A stretch of 64,000 nt of DNA from Myxococcales bacterium (GCA_020632975.1 JACKEL010000002.1:372001-436000); one strand, 5' to 3'; positions 33,957-43,187 are shown, counted from the first letter of the stretch. Numbers and translations: made by a program. Notes: generated from the letters alone by a model not told the origin.

Positions 33957-34213
33957 AAATCTTTTGCTCCTTGCACTTTTCGTGACGATGCAATCCATCG
34001 CTCAAAACATAGCGCAGCCCGCGCAAACTGAAAAGCACCTATCTAGGCTTGTTTGCTTCTTTGCATGGAACTTGCCAAAAAAAGACGATTGCTCTTAATC
34101 TCTTTCTGAATGTGCTGCGTTGGTCTCTTCGTTTGTAAGAAGAGCGCGTTTGAGGCTTGCGGGCTACACCAAACAAAGTAGAACAGGTTTGCGAGAGAGA
34201 ACAAAAGAATAGC

Positions 34214-35860
34214 ATGAACAAAAACTCAGCTTCTCTGAAGATTCAAACCCTGACGGAGTACCTGCAAAGGTCCAGTCGACAAGTCGATTTGGGTTGGTGT
34301 TTGTCCACCTACCAAGATCTTTGTCGCGCTTTGTTGCGTTTTCAATCCAAAGGTCTCTCTGTTGTTTTTGTCACACCACGCCAAATCCTTCTTGAACGAG
34401 GCGAACCTCCAAAGCTTCACTCCTTGGTGCATGAAGATCTTTCCAGAGCCCCGACGCCAGACCCCTATCGCTCGCGCTATCTTGCGCCTGAGTGGGGCAA
34501 CAAAAACCAAGTAGGAGAAAGCCAAAACATCTACAGCTTGGGTGTTTTGTTGTACGCCTTGTTGCATCGAACGGACCCACCGCCTTTTGCGCTTCCTCGC
34601 TTTGGAAGGACACGTGCGGAACAGCTGTTGTTGGAGCCCTTTCAAAAAGTTGTGCAGCAGGCCACAGAGCTCCATCCCACCGCTCGTTTCGCTTCTTTGG
34701 AAGACTTGGCGCGGGCCTTTTTGGAAGCCAAAAAAGAGTACGAGACACGCAAGGAACTGGAGTCTCACCTCAAAAATCAATTGGAAAACAAGGTCAAAGA
34801 TCGCTTTAAGGGGCTTTTGCAAGACGAGTTAAAGCGCAGATCATTGGTTGGTGGGGAAGATCTGGGCCTTGCCCCAGAACCTAGTTCTGGTCAAGCGCAA
34901 GCTCTGCGTCATGCGAGCAGGGAGACTCTTTCGGGTCTTTCCAGTCCAAAGAGTTTTGTGTCAAATGCCCCACAAAACCGAAGGGATCGCAGATCTCCTC
35001 TTGCAGAGGAAGAGTTGCCCTCTTTGCTACCACCGCTGGAATCGAGCGGTTCTCTCGACACCAAGAATATCGACGCACCCCAAAAGGAATCTCCCCATCG
35101 GCGGGCTGCTTCGCGCGTGGTGCCTTCTGCCGAGCCTTCCCCTTGGAGAGATAGCAGCCCACCTGCGACAGAAAGTGGCGTGGCTTGGGATATGGCACCT
35201 CCTGGGCTGTATTCGCCTTCCAAAGACTCCTTACCTTCGGTGTATTCGCCTTCTCGGGACTCTTTGTTTGCGGTGTACTCTGCATCCCAAGATGCCCTCC
35301 CTTCGTTCGCTTCGGAGTCTTTAGAACACAAAGAGTCCTCTTTCCCTTCATACACCCCCACCCCTTCGGTCTTTGCGACATCTCAAGCTCCTTACTCTTC
35401 TCCTTACCAGCAACCTTATGGCCCTCCCAACGCGGCTTTGTATGGCGAAGCTTCTCCTTGGGGGATCGTTCCTGAAGAACAGTTGGAACAGGCCTTCGAG
35501 ATGGACTCTGGAGAACGCACAGGGATCATCGCGCGAAGCGATGTGATGCCTTCACAAAAAGGTATGATCCTGTGGGCGATGATCGCTGTTTTTGCGGCGA
35601 TCTCGCTGTTTGGCGGAGGGGTGTATCTTTATGGTGTCTTGCAGCGGAAAAAGCCGTCTGCTCAGAAACAGCCTTCCCCTCGCCCATTTGTGCGTCGTGC
35701 GATCTCTCCCAAAGGTGCGGGAGCCACCCCTGCCTCCACCATCGTGCCGATACCTCCCGAACGACCGAGTCCAGAACCTCCTCTCTCCAAAGAAAGCAAG
35801 CCTACGCCATCGAGAGAAGTTCCTGCGAAAAAGTCCGAAGACGACGAAGAAGACGAATAG
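34214..35860 (+). CDS. Membrane-anchored pseudokinase lacking the N-lobe
   Basis: The 548-residue product aligns by eye with a Hanks-type kinase from the alpha-E helix onward. GLSVVFVTPRQILL (about 45-58) replaces G-I-V-H-R-D-L-K-P-E-N-I-L-L, so the catalytic Asp and the Mg-binding Asn are lost, and DFG is replaced by LVH. The structural motifs remain: YLAPEW (about 89-94), IYSLGVLLYALL (about 106-117) and HPTARFASLEDLARAF. The glycine loop and the VAIK Lys are missing because there is no N-lobe. A Glu/Lys-rich helix, a Ser/Pro-rich region with SPSKDSLPSVYSPSRDSL-like repeats, a transmembrane helix (about 450-475) and a Pro-rich tail follow. It is divergent from the FHA-sigma54 gene and may regulate phospho-signalling without catalysis. 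Confidence 0.85.
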   Translation: MNKNSASLKIQTLTEYLQRSSRQVDLGWCLSTYQDLCRALLRFQSKGLSVVFVTPRQILLERGEPPKLHSLVHEDLSRAPTPDPYRSRYLAPEWGNKNQVGESQNIYSLGVLLYALLHRTDPPPFALPRFGRTRAEQLLLEPFQKVVQQATELHPTARFASLEDLARAFLEAKKEYETRKELESHLKNQLENKVKDRFKGLLQDELKRRSLVGGEDLGLAPEPSSGQAQALRHASRETLSGLSSPKSFVSNAPQNRRDRRSPLAEEELPSLLPPLESSGSLDTKNIDAPQKESPHRRAASRVVPSAEPSPWRDSSPPATESGVAWDMAPPGLYSPSKDSLPSVYSPSRDSLFAVYSASQDALPSFASESLEHKESSFPSYTPTPSVFATSQAPYSSPYQQPYGPPNAALYGEASPWGIVPEEQLEQAFEMDSGERTGIIARSDVMPSQKGMILWAMIAVFAAISLFGGGVYLYGVLQRKKPSAQKQPSPRPFVRRAISPKGAGATPASTIVPIPPERPSPEPPLSKESKPTPSREVPAKKSEDDEEDE

Positions 35861-36033
35861 AACAAGAGGTTGTGAGGGCTTCAAGCGGCGTTGAAGGTGT
35901 CGTGGACGGCTCGATGGGTGGGGCGCTACAACGAGTTTGAAAACGGCCGAAGATAGGGGGCTGTGGGGATTAGGCTTGGGCGTGTTGTTGTTCTCGGCGC
36001 TTGGGCGCGTTGTTCAAGGCCGTGGTGTGTGGG

Positions 36034-36933
36034 CTATTGGTAGTGTTTGCGGAACCCTACACGGAAAAGGCTTGGATCGACTTTGGGGAGATCAGGTAGA
36101 ACACTTTCCCTCTGTTTTTTATAGAAGATGATGCCATCGATGGAACCAGCGAGCCAAGAAGCCGCGAGCAGTCCCAGTCCCACGAACTGAACAGCGATAA
36201 AAGCTGTGGCGGTGTTGGCATCTGCGATGCTTCGGAACTTTCCTGCGCCCTCGCCTGTTTTGATCACCATCGCATCCACCACAAAGTAACCCCCGATATT
36301 CATGGCGAGTCCCAGCACCATCCCTCCAAAAAAGATCCATCCTTTGGTGGTGTGGCCGTTGACGAACTGTGGGACGCCAAAAGGCACCAAGTTGAGGAAG
36401 ATATGGCCTTTTTGGACTGTGCGTGTCATCCGCAGGACCACGACTTGGCTTGCGACCTTTTTCTCGGGTGTTCGGCGAAGTATGAAAGGTCGTTCTTGGA
36501 GGACTTTTTGTCGAAGTCGGGCATAGAAACGTACCAGATCAGGCGGATAATAGGCGGGATCAAGACCTTTGAGGAAGGGATTAAACAGGATGTACTCTTC
36601 TAGAAAGCGACGTGCTTGTTTGAGGTAGGCTGCGCGTCGTGGGCTTTTTTCGTCGAATCGTTTGCGGTCAAAGAAGTAGGAAAAGCTGAGATAACGGCTG
36701 GCTTCTGCTCGTTGGGAGCGTTTGCGAAGGCGCCCAGGGCGGGGAAAGAGCAGGCGACGCAGTTGTTTGATCGCTTTGGCGAGGTCGCCGTATTCGTAAG
36801 AGTTGATCGCATCTCTCAAGGCATCTTCAGGGGACTTTTCTTGTGCGTGGGCTGCGTGGGAGCCCAACAGGAGGCCGAACGTGACGAGGCACGCGAGCAG
36901 GCGAACAGAAAAAGGGGCAAGGTAAGTTCTCAT
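36034..36933 (-). CDS. Exported TPR-like protein with C-terminal membrane pair (DUF5683-like)
   Basis: The 299-residue product has a signal peptide (about 1-30, ending AHA), a helical TPR-like domain (about 35-130) and a basic linker. A C-terminal segment with NLVPFGVPQFVNG..TKGW precedes two transmembrane helices (about 200-222 and 240-262). The PFGxxQFxNG..xKG signature with paired helices is the DUF5683-like arrangement found at the end of many myxobacterial TPR proteins. It starts at an ATG overlapping the kinase stop by four bases (ATGA), so the two are translationally coupled. It may be a substrate or membrane partner of that kinase. Confidence 0.85.
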   Translation of the reverse strand: MRTYLAPFSVRLLACLVTFGLLLGSHAAHAQEKSPEDALRDAINSYEYGDLAKAIKQLRRLLFPRPGRLRKRSQRAEASRYLSFSYFFDRKRFDEKSPRRAAYLKQARRFLEEYILFNPFLKGLDPAYYPPDLVRFYARLRQKVLQERPFILRRTPEKKVASQVVVLRMTRTVQKGHIFLNLVPFGVPQFVNGHTTKGWIFFGGMVLGLAMNIGGYFVVDAMVIKTGEGAGKFRSIADANTATAFIAVQFVGLGLLAASWLAGSIDGIIFYKKQRESVLPDLPKVDPSLFRVGFRKHYQ

Positions 36934-39449
36934 GGTTTCTTTTTCAGTCGAACCACGGGAGGAACTTGGTGTTCAGGTGGGAACGTTTTACCTGCTTGAA
37001 AAACAAGATCTTTTTCCCAGAGGTGATAGCCTTCTCGTCGCACTTCGATATGTGCTTTGCGGCGAGAAGATCGCTCTTCTGTGATCGGGATCTTGAAAAC
37101 GTAAATGCCCGAAGCCACGGAACGTTGGAACTCTCCCCATAGTTCTCCGTCCACCCATAGAGAGGTCGCATGACGTTGGCAATCGAGACAGATCAAGCGG
37201 AGTCGTGCAGAACGCCAGACCAAGCGCGCCCGAAACGTCGGCATCTCGGGTTCTTCGGATAGTTTTTGGGATGGTAAGGGCCTCCAACCTCGATCCTTGT
37301 AGGCGCTTTGCCAGATCGGGCCTTTGGCTGAAACACGTAGATAGGTTTGGAAGGGGCGGACAGCCTTTTGTCCGTCGACTTTCAACAACAAGATCTCTTC
37401 TTTTTTGCTAGAGGGTACGGAGAAGATGAACTTGCGTTTTCCACCTTGAGGAGAAACGACGGGCTCGCCCTCTAGGTTGTAGATCCCGATTCGTTTGGCC
37501 CAAGGCAAGATCCAGATGCGCATGGAGCGAGGTGGCAAAGAGACAACGGGTTCGTCTTTGTTTTGGAGGATCTTTTTGGATGCTTCGAGCGCAGCGACCT
37601 TGCTTCCAAGAGAGCGATAATCGCTAGGTGAAAGTTTTCCCCAAAAGGTATGCATGTTTGGGGCACCAAAATAGCGGACTTTTCGTAGTCTTCGCCAGAT
37701 TCCTCGTTTTTTGCGCGAGCTGTGTTTGACATGGTTATGTCCATACACACGGAGATATCCGCGATAAGCAAGTTTTCCTTTTCCTGCCAACGCACGAACT
37801 TCAAGCAAACGACCGTCCGAAGGCTCGGATGGGACTTTAAATACAAAGGCTGAACGTTGGCCTTGTGGTTCGGCGATCGACTTGCCGTCCTCGTTGAAGA
37901 TCTCCACAACGTCGGGCCAAGGACGGAACACGAGGCGCAAAGGAACATGCGGATGTTCGATGCTTGGGACGGGCTGGGGACGATTGAGGGCCCAACGACG
38001 CACACGGAGTACTTTTCTTCGGTATCGAAAGGTTTTTACGCGGTTGCGCGGCTCTTTCAGCGCGTCTGCGGAGAGAGAGCGTTTTTTGTCTGGAGGCGAG
38101 GGCGTCACGTGCAAAGGGGGAGGTTGGGTGCGAGGCCCCTGTTTTTTCTTGGCTTTGGGCTGTTTTTTGATGGGGACAAGTTCTTTGGCCCGACTTGTCG
38201 GCGAGATCTGCGCAGACAACAGCTTGGGTGTTGGGTTGTTGTTGCCCTGTTGGGTCTTTTGAGGATCAGAGATATTCCAATACCAAGCGATTCCTGCCGA
38301 ACCTGCGAACAAAAGCAGCAAGGACACCCAGATCCAAACCCGCTCGTAATTGGGGGAGCGAACAGAAAGCCGTCGGATCATCTGGTTGACGTCAGGATCA
38401 TCAGGACGAAAACCAAGCAAGCGATTGCAAAGGTCCAAAGCTGCGGCAAATCTGCCTTGGGAACTCAGGGCCTCCGCGCGCTTTTTAAGGTGCTCTTCTA
38501 GTTGTTTTTGGAGCGCGATGGCGCTTTCTCGGGGACTGCGGAAGTAGTCGCGGACGAGTTTCTGTGGGTTGTTTGTGCCTGAGCCTTCGAGATATTGTTG
38601 CAGATCCTCACGCATCTTCTCCAAAGACTCGTAGCGATCGTGGGGATCGCGGGCCATGGCTTTATGTAGGATGCTTGCCAACTCGCGCCCCATCGAGGGT
38701 CGCAACATCTCGGGCTCGGGATAGTCGCACGTCGTAACCGCTTGAAGGATCGCAGCAGGGCTACTACGCCCCCGCATAAAGGGGTGTTTTTGGCAGACCA
38801 AGCGGTAAAGGATCACGCCCAAGGCAAAGATATCCGCGCGATGATCGCCCAACATCCCATCGATTTGTTCAGGGGCCATGTAAGCAGGAGAGCCCAACAC
38901 TGTGCCCGTACGCGTCATGGTCTCGCCATCCATGATCCGCGCCAAGCCAAAGTCCGTGAGTTTGACACGGCCATCTTCTTGGATCATCACGTTTTCGGGT
39001 TTGAGATCGCGGTGGATGATCTGTTGTTTGTGGGCATGGGCGAGCGCTGGGAGCAAGGACAAGATCAGCGCGACCCCCAACTCGCACAAAGGAAACTCTT
39101 GCTCTTCCAAAAAGTCCTGAAGCGTTCGTCCCCGAATGTATTCCATGACCAAAAAAGATTGGTTGGGTGCTTTTTTGGTGTTGTCTTGGTCTTCTTCTCC
39201 CGAAAAATCAAAGACTTCTACGATCCCTGGATGGCGCAACCGTGCGATCGCTTGGGCTTCTCGGCGAAAGCGTTCTCGATGCTCGGGATCGCGCGCAAGG
39301 TGGGGGTGCAAGATCTTGATCGCGACCTCTCGCTGCAAACGCAGATCGCGCCCACGGTACACCGTCGCCATGCCACCTTGGCCTAGCTCATCGAGCAACT
39401 CGTAGCGCTCTGTAAGGGTGTGGGAGTAGAAGGGTGGAGAGATCAACAT
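36930..39449 (-). CDS. Transmembrane Ser/Thr protein kinase with PEGA-like C-terminus
   Basis: The 839-residue product has a complete Hanks-type kinase domain (about 15-275): glycine loop LGQGGMATVY (22-31), catalytic Lys45 in VAIK, HRDLKPEN (146-153) with Asp148, DFG (166-168) and MAPEQ. A helical region and a transmembrane helix (about 385-405) lead to an extracytoplasmic part. That part has a basic Pro-rich linker and several beta domains, the last with LWVDGELWGEF...VRREGYHLWEK, close to the PEGA motif that binds envelope polymers. The start ATG 39449 (MLISPP) is nearest the kinase fold. It phosphorylates Ser/Thr of unknown targets; the coupled TPR/DUF5683-like gene and the FHA regulator nearby are candidates. 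Confidence 0.95.
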   Translation of the reverse strand: MLISPPFYSHTLTERYELLDELGQGGMATVYRGRDLRLQREVAIKILHPHLARDPEHRERFRREAQAIARLRHPGIVEVFDFSGEEDQDNTKKAPNQSFLVMEYIRGRTLQDFLEEQEFPLCELGVALILSLLPALAHAHKQQIIHRDLKPENVMIQEDGRVKLTDFGLARIMDGETMTRTGTVLGSPAYMAPEQIDGMLGDHRADIFALGVILYRLVCQKHPFMRGRSSPAAILQAVTTCDYPEPEMLRPSMGRELASILHKAMARDPHDRYESLEKMREDLQQYLEGSGTNNPQKLVRDYFRSPRESAIALQKQLEEHLKKRAEALSSQGRFAAALDLCNRLLGFRPDDPDVNQMIRRLSVRSPNYERVWIWVSLLLLFAGSAGIAWYWNISDPQKTQQGNNNPTPKLLSAQISPTSRAKELVPIKKQPKAKKKQGPRTQPPPLHVTPSPPDKKRSLSADALKEPRNRVKTFRYRRKVLRVRRWALNRPQPVPSIEHPHVPLRLVFRPWPDVVEIFNEDGKSIAEPQGQRSAFVFKVPSEPSDGRLLEVRALAGKGKLAYRGYLRVYGHNHVKHSSRKKRGIWRRLRKVRYFGAPNMHTFWGKLSPSDYRSLGSKVAALEASKKILQNKDEPVVSLPPRSMRIWILPWAKRIGIYNLEGEPVVSPQGGKRKFIFSVPSSKKEEILLLKVDGQKAVRPFQTYLRVSAKGPIWQSAYKDRGWRPLPSQKLSEEPEMPTFRARLVWRSARLRLICLDCQRHATSLWVDGELWGEFQRSVASGIYVFKIPITEERSSRRKAHIEVRREGYHLWEKDLVFQAGKTFPPEHQVPPVVRLKKKP

Positions 39450-39600
39450 GTTTCCCCTTGTGTTAAGGCTCCCCATCTTACAAGATGTTGATGGTCCTCG
39501 CAAGCTTAGATTCGAGAGACAGCTTGCGTTTCAAAGTGTTTCGGAATATGGCGCTTTTACACCATGCTTGGTTCCGCAACCACACAAAAACATCTTGTAC

Positions 39601-39606
39601 TATAAA
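39601..39606 (+). promoter_or_regulatory. Possible -10 element for the amylase gene
   Basis: TATAAA preceded by TTGTAC forms a plausible -10; no good -35 is seen, so an activator may be needed. Predicted start is near 39613. Confidence 0.3.
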
Positions 39607-39631
39607 AGCCCGTGATCTTGTATGGAGGGGA

Positions 39632-39662
39632 CGGTGCCTAACCTCTTAGACGTAAGGCACCG
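39632..39662 (+). promoter_or_regulatory. Hairpin in the amylase leader
   Basis: CGGTGCCT (39632-39639) and AGGCACCG (39655-39662) form an 8-bp stem with a 15-base loop, about 25 bases upstream of the ribosome-binding GGAGG. It is followed by A residues rather than T, so it is not a terminator; a translation or mRNA-stability element is possible. Confidence 0.45.
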
Positions 39663-39698
39663 CAAAAAGACTTGTCGCTTTTGTTTTGGAGGTCTTTC

Positions 39699-42137
39699 AT
39701 GATGCTATCCTTGCGTAGTTTCCGCCCTCTTCAAAGAGGAGGATGGCTCTCGCTGTGTTGGGTTGTTGTCTTCTCTTTTTCTTTGTCGGCCTGCAACGAT
39801 TATCTGGGAGGAAGTGAGTCCCAGAAGGAAAAGACTGAAGTCTCAGGAGAAAATACTGTGCTTCCTGAGGAGAAGAATTCTCCCCCAGAAGAGAGAGTTT
39901 CTTCTCCTGAAGAAAAGACTTCGTTACCAGAGGAACAGGTCTCTCCACCCGAAGACGGGGGTACAAAAGAGACACCGCCCAAGGAACAATCGCCTGAAAC
40001 ACAACCCGAGACAGGACCTGCACAAGAGCGATCTTGCTCGGTCACGATCCGCGTGGACACACGAAAGTTCCCTGGATTGTGTGATGGCGCTTTGCCTGAC
40101 ACTATAACAAGCGTCCAGATGGCAGGAGAGTTCAATAGTTGGAACAAGAACGATCCTGCGTACGCCCTCCAAGACGGTGACGGCGATGGGATCTTTGAGG
40201 GGACGATCACACCGCCCGCTGGGCATCATGCTTACAAGTTTGTGCTAAACGACAGCGTGTGGTGTACAGACCCCAACCGACCTGAGCGCAAGTATGACAA
40301 TGATATCATGAACTCTTTGTTGGTCGTGGAAGACTGCACGCTTCCAACAGTGAGTCTTGTGCGTTTGCATACCCCTGCGGGGAGCAAGACCTTGGAAGCC
40401 GATCTGCGCTTTGAGCGTGGAAAAGGCGGTGCGGACTTTGATCCATCCTCTTTGGAGATCACTGTAAACGGCCAGCCCTACAGCCAAGCGACTGTGCGCT
40501 CCAATGGTACCATCGAGATCCGTATGCAAGGGGCTGACTACGATCGCTATACCTTCCGTGTGAAGGCCAAAGACAAAGATGGAAAAGAAGCGAAGCAATT
40601 CTATTTTTACGGATGGGTCGAGGAAAAGACCTTCGATTGGCGCGATGGCGTGATGTACTTCGCTTTTGTGGACCGCTTTAACAATGGCGATCCACAAAAC
40701 GACGCGACGGTTGCCAATATCGCTTCTGTTGCGAACTATCAAGGTGGCGATCTTCAAGGGGTTTTGAGCAAGATCGAAGATGGCTACTTCAAGTCTCTGG
40801 GGATCAATGTGATCTGGCTTTCTCCTTTGTATGCGGGCCCCAACCAAGGAGAATTGGGATTTGATGGGCGCCGTTATAGCGGTTATCACGGCTATTGGCC
40901 GACTGCTTCGCGCAAGATCGAGCCGCGCTTTGGGGACTGGGACACGCTTCGTCGTGTGGCGCGCGCGGCGCACAAACAAGGGATTCGTCTGTTGGTGGAT
41001 CTCGCTTCCAATCACGTCCATGAGCAACACGCCTACTACCAAAACAATCCAGGGTGGTTTTTCCCCAAAGAGCTTTGCACTGATATCAATTGGAGCAAGC
41101 CTATCTCGTGTTGGTTTGATAGCTTTTTGCCAGATATCGACTACCGCAAGTTCGATGCAGCTGTCGCGATGACGCAAGACACCGTGTACTGGGCCCAAGA
41201 AGGTGAACTCGATGGATTCCGTGTGGATGCGGTGAAGCATATGATCCACCTTTTCACGCGGAATGTTCGGGCTGCTTTGGAGCGCGATGTCACACACGGA
41301 CAACATCACTTTTATCTTGTGGGAGAGACCTTTACGGGGGCTTGGGACTCTGGCGGTGGCGGTATCATCAAGGAGTATGTGAGCCCTGAAGAACTATCGG
41401 GCCAGTTCGACTTCCCGATCTTTTGGGAGTTTGTTGGGCTTTTGGCACGGCGCGAGGGGAGCTTCAACTTCTATCGTCTTGATGGCGTTATCAAAGACGT
41501 GATCGACAACAACTACTACGGCAGCGCGAGCATCATGAGTAACTTCATTGGGAACCACGATGTACCGCGCTTTATCTCCCAAGCTGCTGGCCAGATCAGC
41601 AATATGTTCAGTGGAGATCGAGGGAAAGCATGGGATGCTCCCCCTTCCCTACCGCAAGCCGCTGGGCCTTTTCAACGTTTGCGTGTGGCTTTCACCTTGT
41701 TGATGGCTTTGCCTGGGATTCCTCTTATTTATTATGGGGATGAGATCGCATTACCTGGCGAGACAGATCCTGACAACCGCCGCATGATGCAGTGGACGGG
41801 CTACTCTTCTGAGCAACAAGCTGTCTTGGATCACTTGAAAAAGGTTGCGAATCTGCGTCGTCAGTACCCTGCGCTGCGTTCTTACCAACGCCAAACGCTT
41901 TTCGTGGACAACGAGAGATACGCTTATATGCTCACCGCCAACAAGCAGAGGGTGATCGTGGTCGCGCGTCGTGCAGGGGACGCAAGCTTGTCGGTTTCAG
42001 TACAAGGCATCGTCGCGGATGGGCAGCCTGTCCAAGATCTCTTGCGCCAAAGCAATCTTTCCGTCCAAGGCGGCAAGATCTCCCTCCAATTGAATGAAGA
42101 CGAAGCGACCTATCTGCTACTTCCTGATCTTCCATAA
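39699..42137 (+). CDS. GH13 alpha-amylase family lipoprotein
   Basis: The 812-residue product begins with a lipoprotein signal (lipobox LSAC, Cys32), then a Glu/Pro-rich spacer of PEE-type repeats (about 45-105). A CBM48/CBM20-like beta domain (about 115-210, with AGEFNSWNKND) and an Ig-like segment (about 225-310) follow, and then the GH13 barrel. Catalytic residues are intact: nucleophile Asp510 in GFRVDAV, acid/base Glu543 in VGETF and the transition-state Asp621 in IGNHDVPRF. The region II-like DLASNHVHEQH is also present. It should hydrolyse alpha-1,4-glucans at the cell surface. The ATG at 39699 follows TTTGGAGG by six bases. A stem-loop at 42163-42190 lies just past the stop. The CBM position suggests granular or polymeric substrate. 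Confidence 0.93.
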   Translation: MMLSLRSFRPLQRGGWLSLCWVVVFSFSLSACNDYLGGSESQKEKTEVSGENTVLPEEKNSPPEERVSSPEEKTSLPEEQVSPPEDGGTKETPPKEQSPETQPETGPAQERSCSVTIRVDTRKFPGLCDGALPDTITSVQMAGEFNSWNKNDPAYALQDGDGDGIFEGTITPPAGHHAYKFVLNDSVWCTDPNRPERKYDNDIMNSLLVVEDCTLPTVSLVRLHTPAGSKTLEADLRFERGKGGADFDPSSLEITVNGQPYSQATVRSNGTIEIRMQGADYDRYTFRVKAKDKDGKEAKQFYFYGWVEEKTFDWRDGVMYFAFVDRFNNGDPQNDATVANIASVANYQGGDLQGVLSKIEDGYFKSLGINVIWLSPLYAGPNQGELGFDGRRYSGYHGYWPTASRKIEPRFGDWDTLRRVARAAHKQGIRLLVDLASNHVHEQHAYYQNNPGWFFPKELCTDINWSKPISCWFDSFLPDIDYRKFDAAVAMTQDTVYWAQEGELDGFRVDAVKHMIHLFTRNVRAALERDVTHGQHHFYLVGETFTGAWDSGGGGIIKEYVSPEELSGQFDFPIFWEFVGLLARREGSFNFYRLDGVIKDVIDNNYYGSASIMSNFIGNHDVPRFISQAAGQISNMFSGDRGKAWDAPPSLPQAAGPFQRLRVAFTLLMALPGIPLIYYGDEIALPGETDPDNRRMMQWTGYSSEQQAVLDHLKKVANLRRQYPALRSYQRQTLFVDNERYAYMLTANKQRVIVVARRAGDASLSVSVQGIVADGQPVQDLLRQSNLSVQGGKISLQLNEDEATYLLLPDLP

Positions 42138-42172
42138 ATAGCTTTGTGAATTCAGTGTGTTATGAGATGACA

Positions 42173-42186
42173 TGACATAGATGTCA
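42173..42186. promoter_or_regulatory. 14-bp palindrome TGACATAGATGTCA, site 1
   Basis: TGACATAGATGTCA matches site 2 at 42271-42284 except for one spacer base. It lies within a larger hairpin (GATGACAT/ATGTCATC, 42167-42188) followed by TTTC, which could terminate the amylase transcript weakly. Paired half-sites of this kind are typical of GntR- or TetR-like dimer operators; the regulator is unknown. Confidence 0.45.
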
Positions 42187-42270
42187 TCTTTCCCCCCTAC
42201 CCTGATCGTCCAGTAAAAAGCTCTTTCTGCTTGTTCTCCCCAACAGCTCTCTCCAAAATTTTGACCTCTC

Positions 42271-42284
42271 TGACATGGATGTCA
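42271..42284. promoter_or_regulatory. 14-bp palindrome TGACATGGATGTCA, site 2
   Basis: Second copy of the palindrome, 98 bases from site 1. TTGACC at 42261-42266 lies just upstream, so the site would cover the spacer of a promoter reading towards the T-rich region, although no good -10 is visible. Confidence 0.4.
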
Positions 42285-42339
42285 CGATCCGTCCCCCTTT
42301 TCTCTCCTCGGATCTGGGTACGAGGGGGGGCTTTGTATC

Positions 42340-43070
42340 TAACCTGTTTGTTTTTTAAGCGTCTTTTTTGATTTGGGGTGGAGTGGAATGGGTTTTGTAT
42401 TAAGGGGTGAACAGAAAGAAGAAAGAATCTTCTCGGTAAGTATGGTTTCTGGTTGAATCTTTGTGAATGTATGTTTTTGTTTTTTTTTCTTGCATTCTTT
42501 TTGTTTTGATAGTATCTGCAAGCCGCTTTGTTTGAATGTCTTTTGCTATCTTGTTTTCTTGTCTTGGATTTTGTCCTGCCTTTTGTTTGTGCATGTTTTG
42601 TGTTTCTTGTTTGTGCATGTCCTTCCTTGTTTGAATGTGTTTCATCTTTTTTGATTTGATCTGTGTTTTTGTATGGATAAGCATCTTTTTTTCGCTTTTG
42701 TGATGTGACGGTCTTTCTGTTTTTTGGACTGTTTTGCGATTTAAGGTATCTTGTCTCTGGTTTCGTTTGTTTGTGTTTCTTTTGTATGTATCGCTGTTTT
42801 GTTGATGATGATTTGTTTTGTGTTTCTTTGTTGTTCAGTGTTTGATTTGTTCTGTTTTAGGTGTTTGTGCTCTTCTTTGACGTGATGGTATGAGCTCAGT
42901 CGCCTCTTTTGTATGCAGCTTTTGTGTTTAGTACTTGTTGTTTGTGTTTCCTTTTTTGTATGCTTCGTTTTCTAAGAATGTGTTTTGTATGTTCTTTTTT
43001 CTGTAAAGAATCTTTTTGAAAGTTTGTGAAATGTGTTACTTCGGCCACGCGATTGCGTGGCTTTTTTTTT
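42340..43070 (+). ncRNA. Long T-rich untranslated transcript ending in a strong terminator
   Basis: About 700 bases are strongly strand-biased: T is roughly half of the bases, A and C are scarce, and words such as TTTGTTTGTG, TTTGTGTTTC and TTGTGCATGT recur. No plus-strand frame codes for anything plausible. The only longer minus-strand frame (42400-42684) is Lys/Gln/Thr low complexity without a ribosome-binding site. The stretch ends in GCCACGC-GATT-GCGTGGC followed by nine T residues (43044-43070), a near-ideal intrinsic terminator for the plus strand. I infer an unstructured U-rich RNA or a long 3' region; the 5' end is not identified. Confidence 0.45.
43044..43070 (+). terminator. Intrinsic terminator with T9
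   Basis: A 7-bp perfect GC-rich stem (43044-43050 / 43055-43061), loop GATT, followed by nine T residues (43062-43070). It lies 117 bases before the next gene, so it must serve an RNA made from the T-rich region upstream. Confidence 0.92.
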
Positions 43071-43187
43071 GCCCTAAAGGACCTCTGCCATCATAAAAGG
43101 CAAGAACGCGGCACAAAGAACTGCAAGAAAGTGAACGCATCTACGTAGAATGGAAGTGGAGCCGCAAAGATGCAGGAGCAAGATGTG

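Noticed and set aside
42400..42684. 94-residue minus-strand Lys/Gln-rich ORF in the T-rich region
   Set aside because: It is low complexity with no ribosome-binding site; the strong plus-strand terminator suggests transcription in the other direction.
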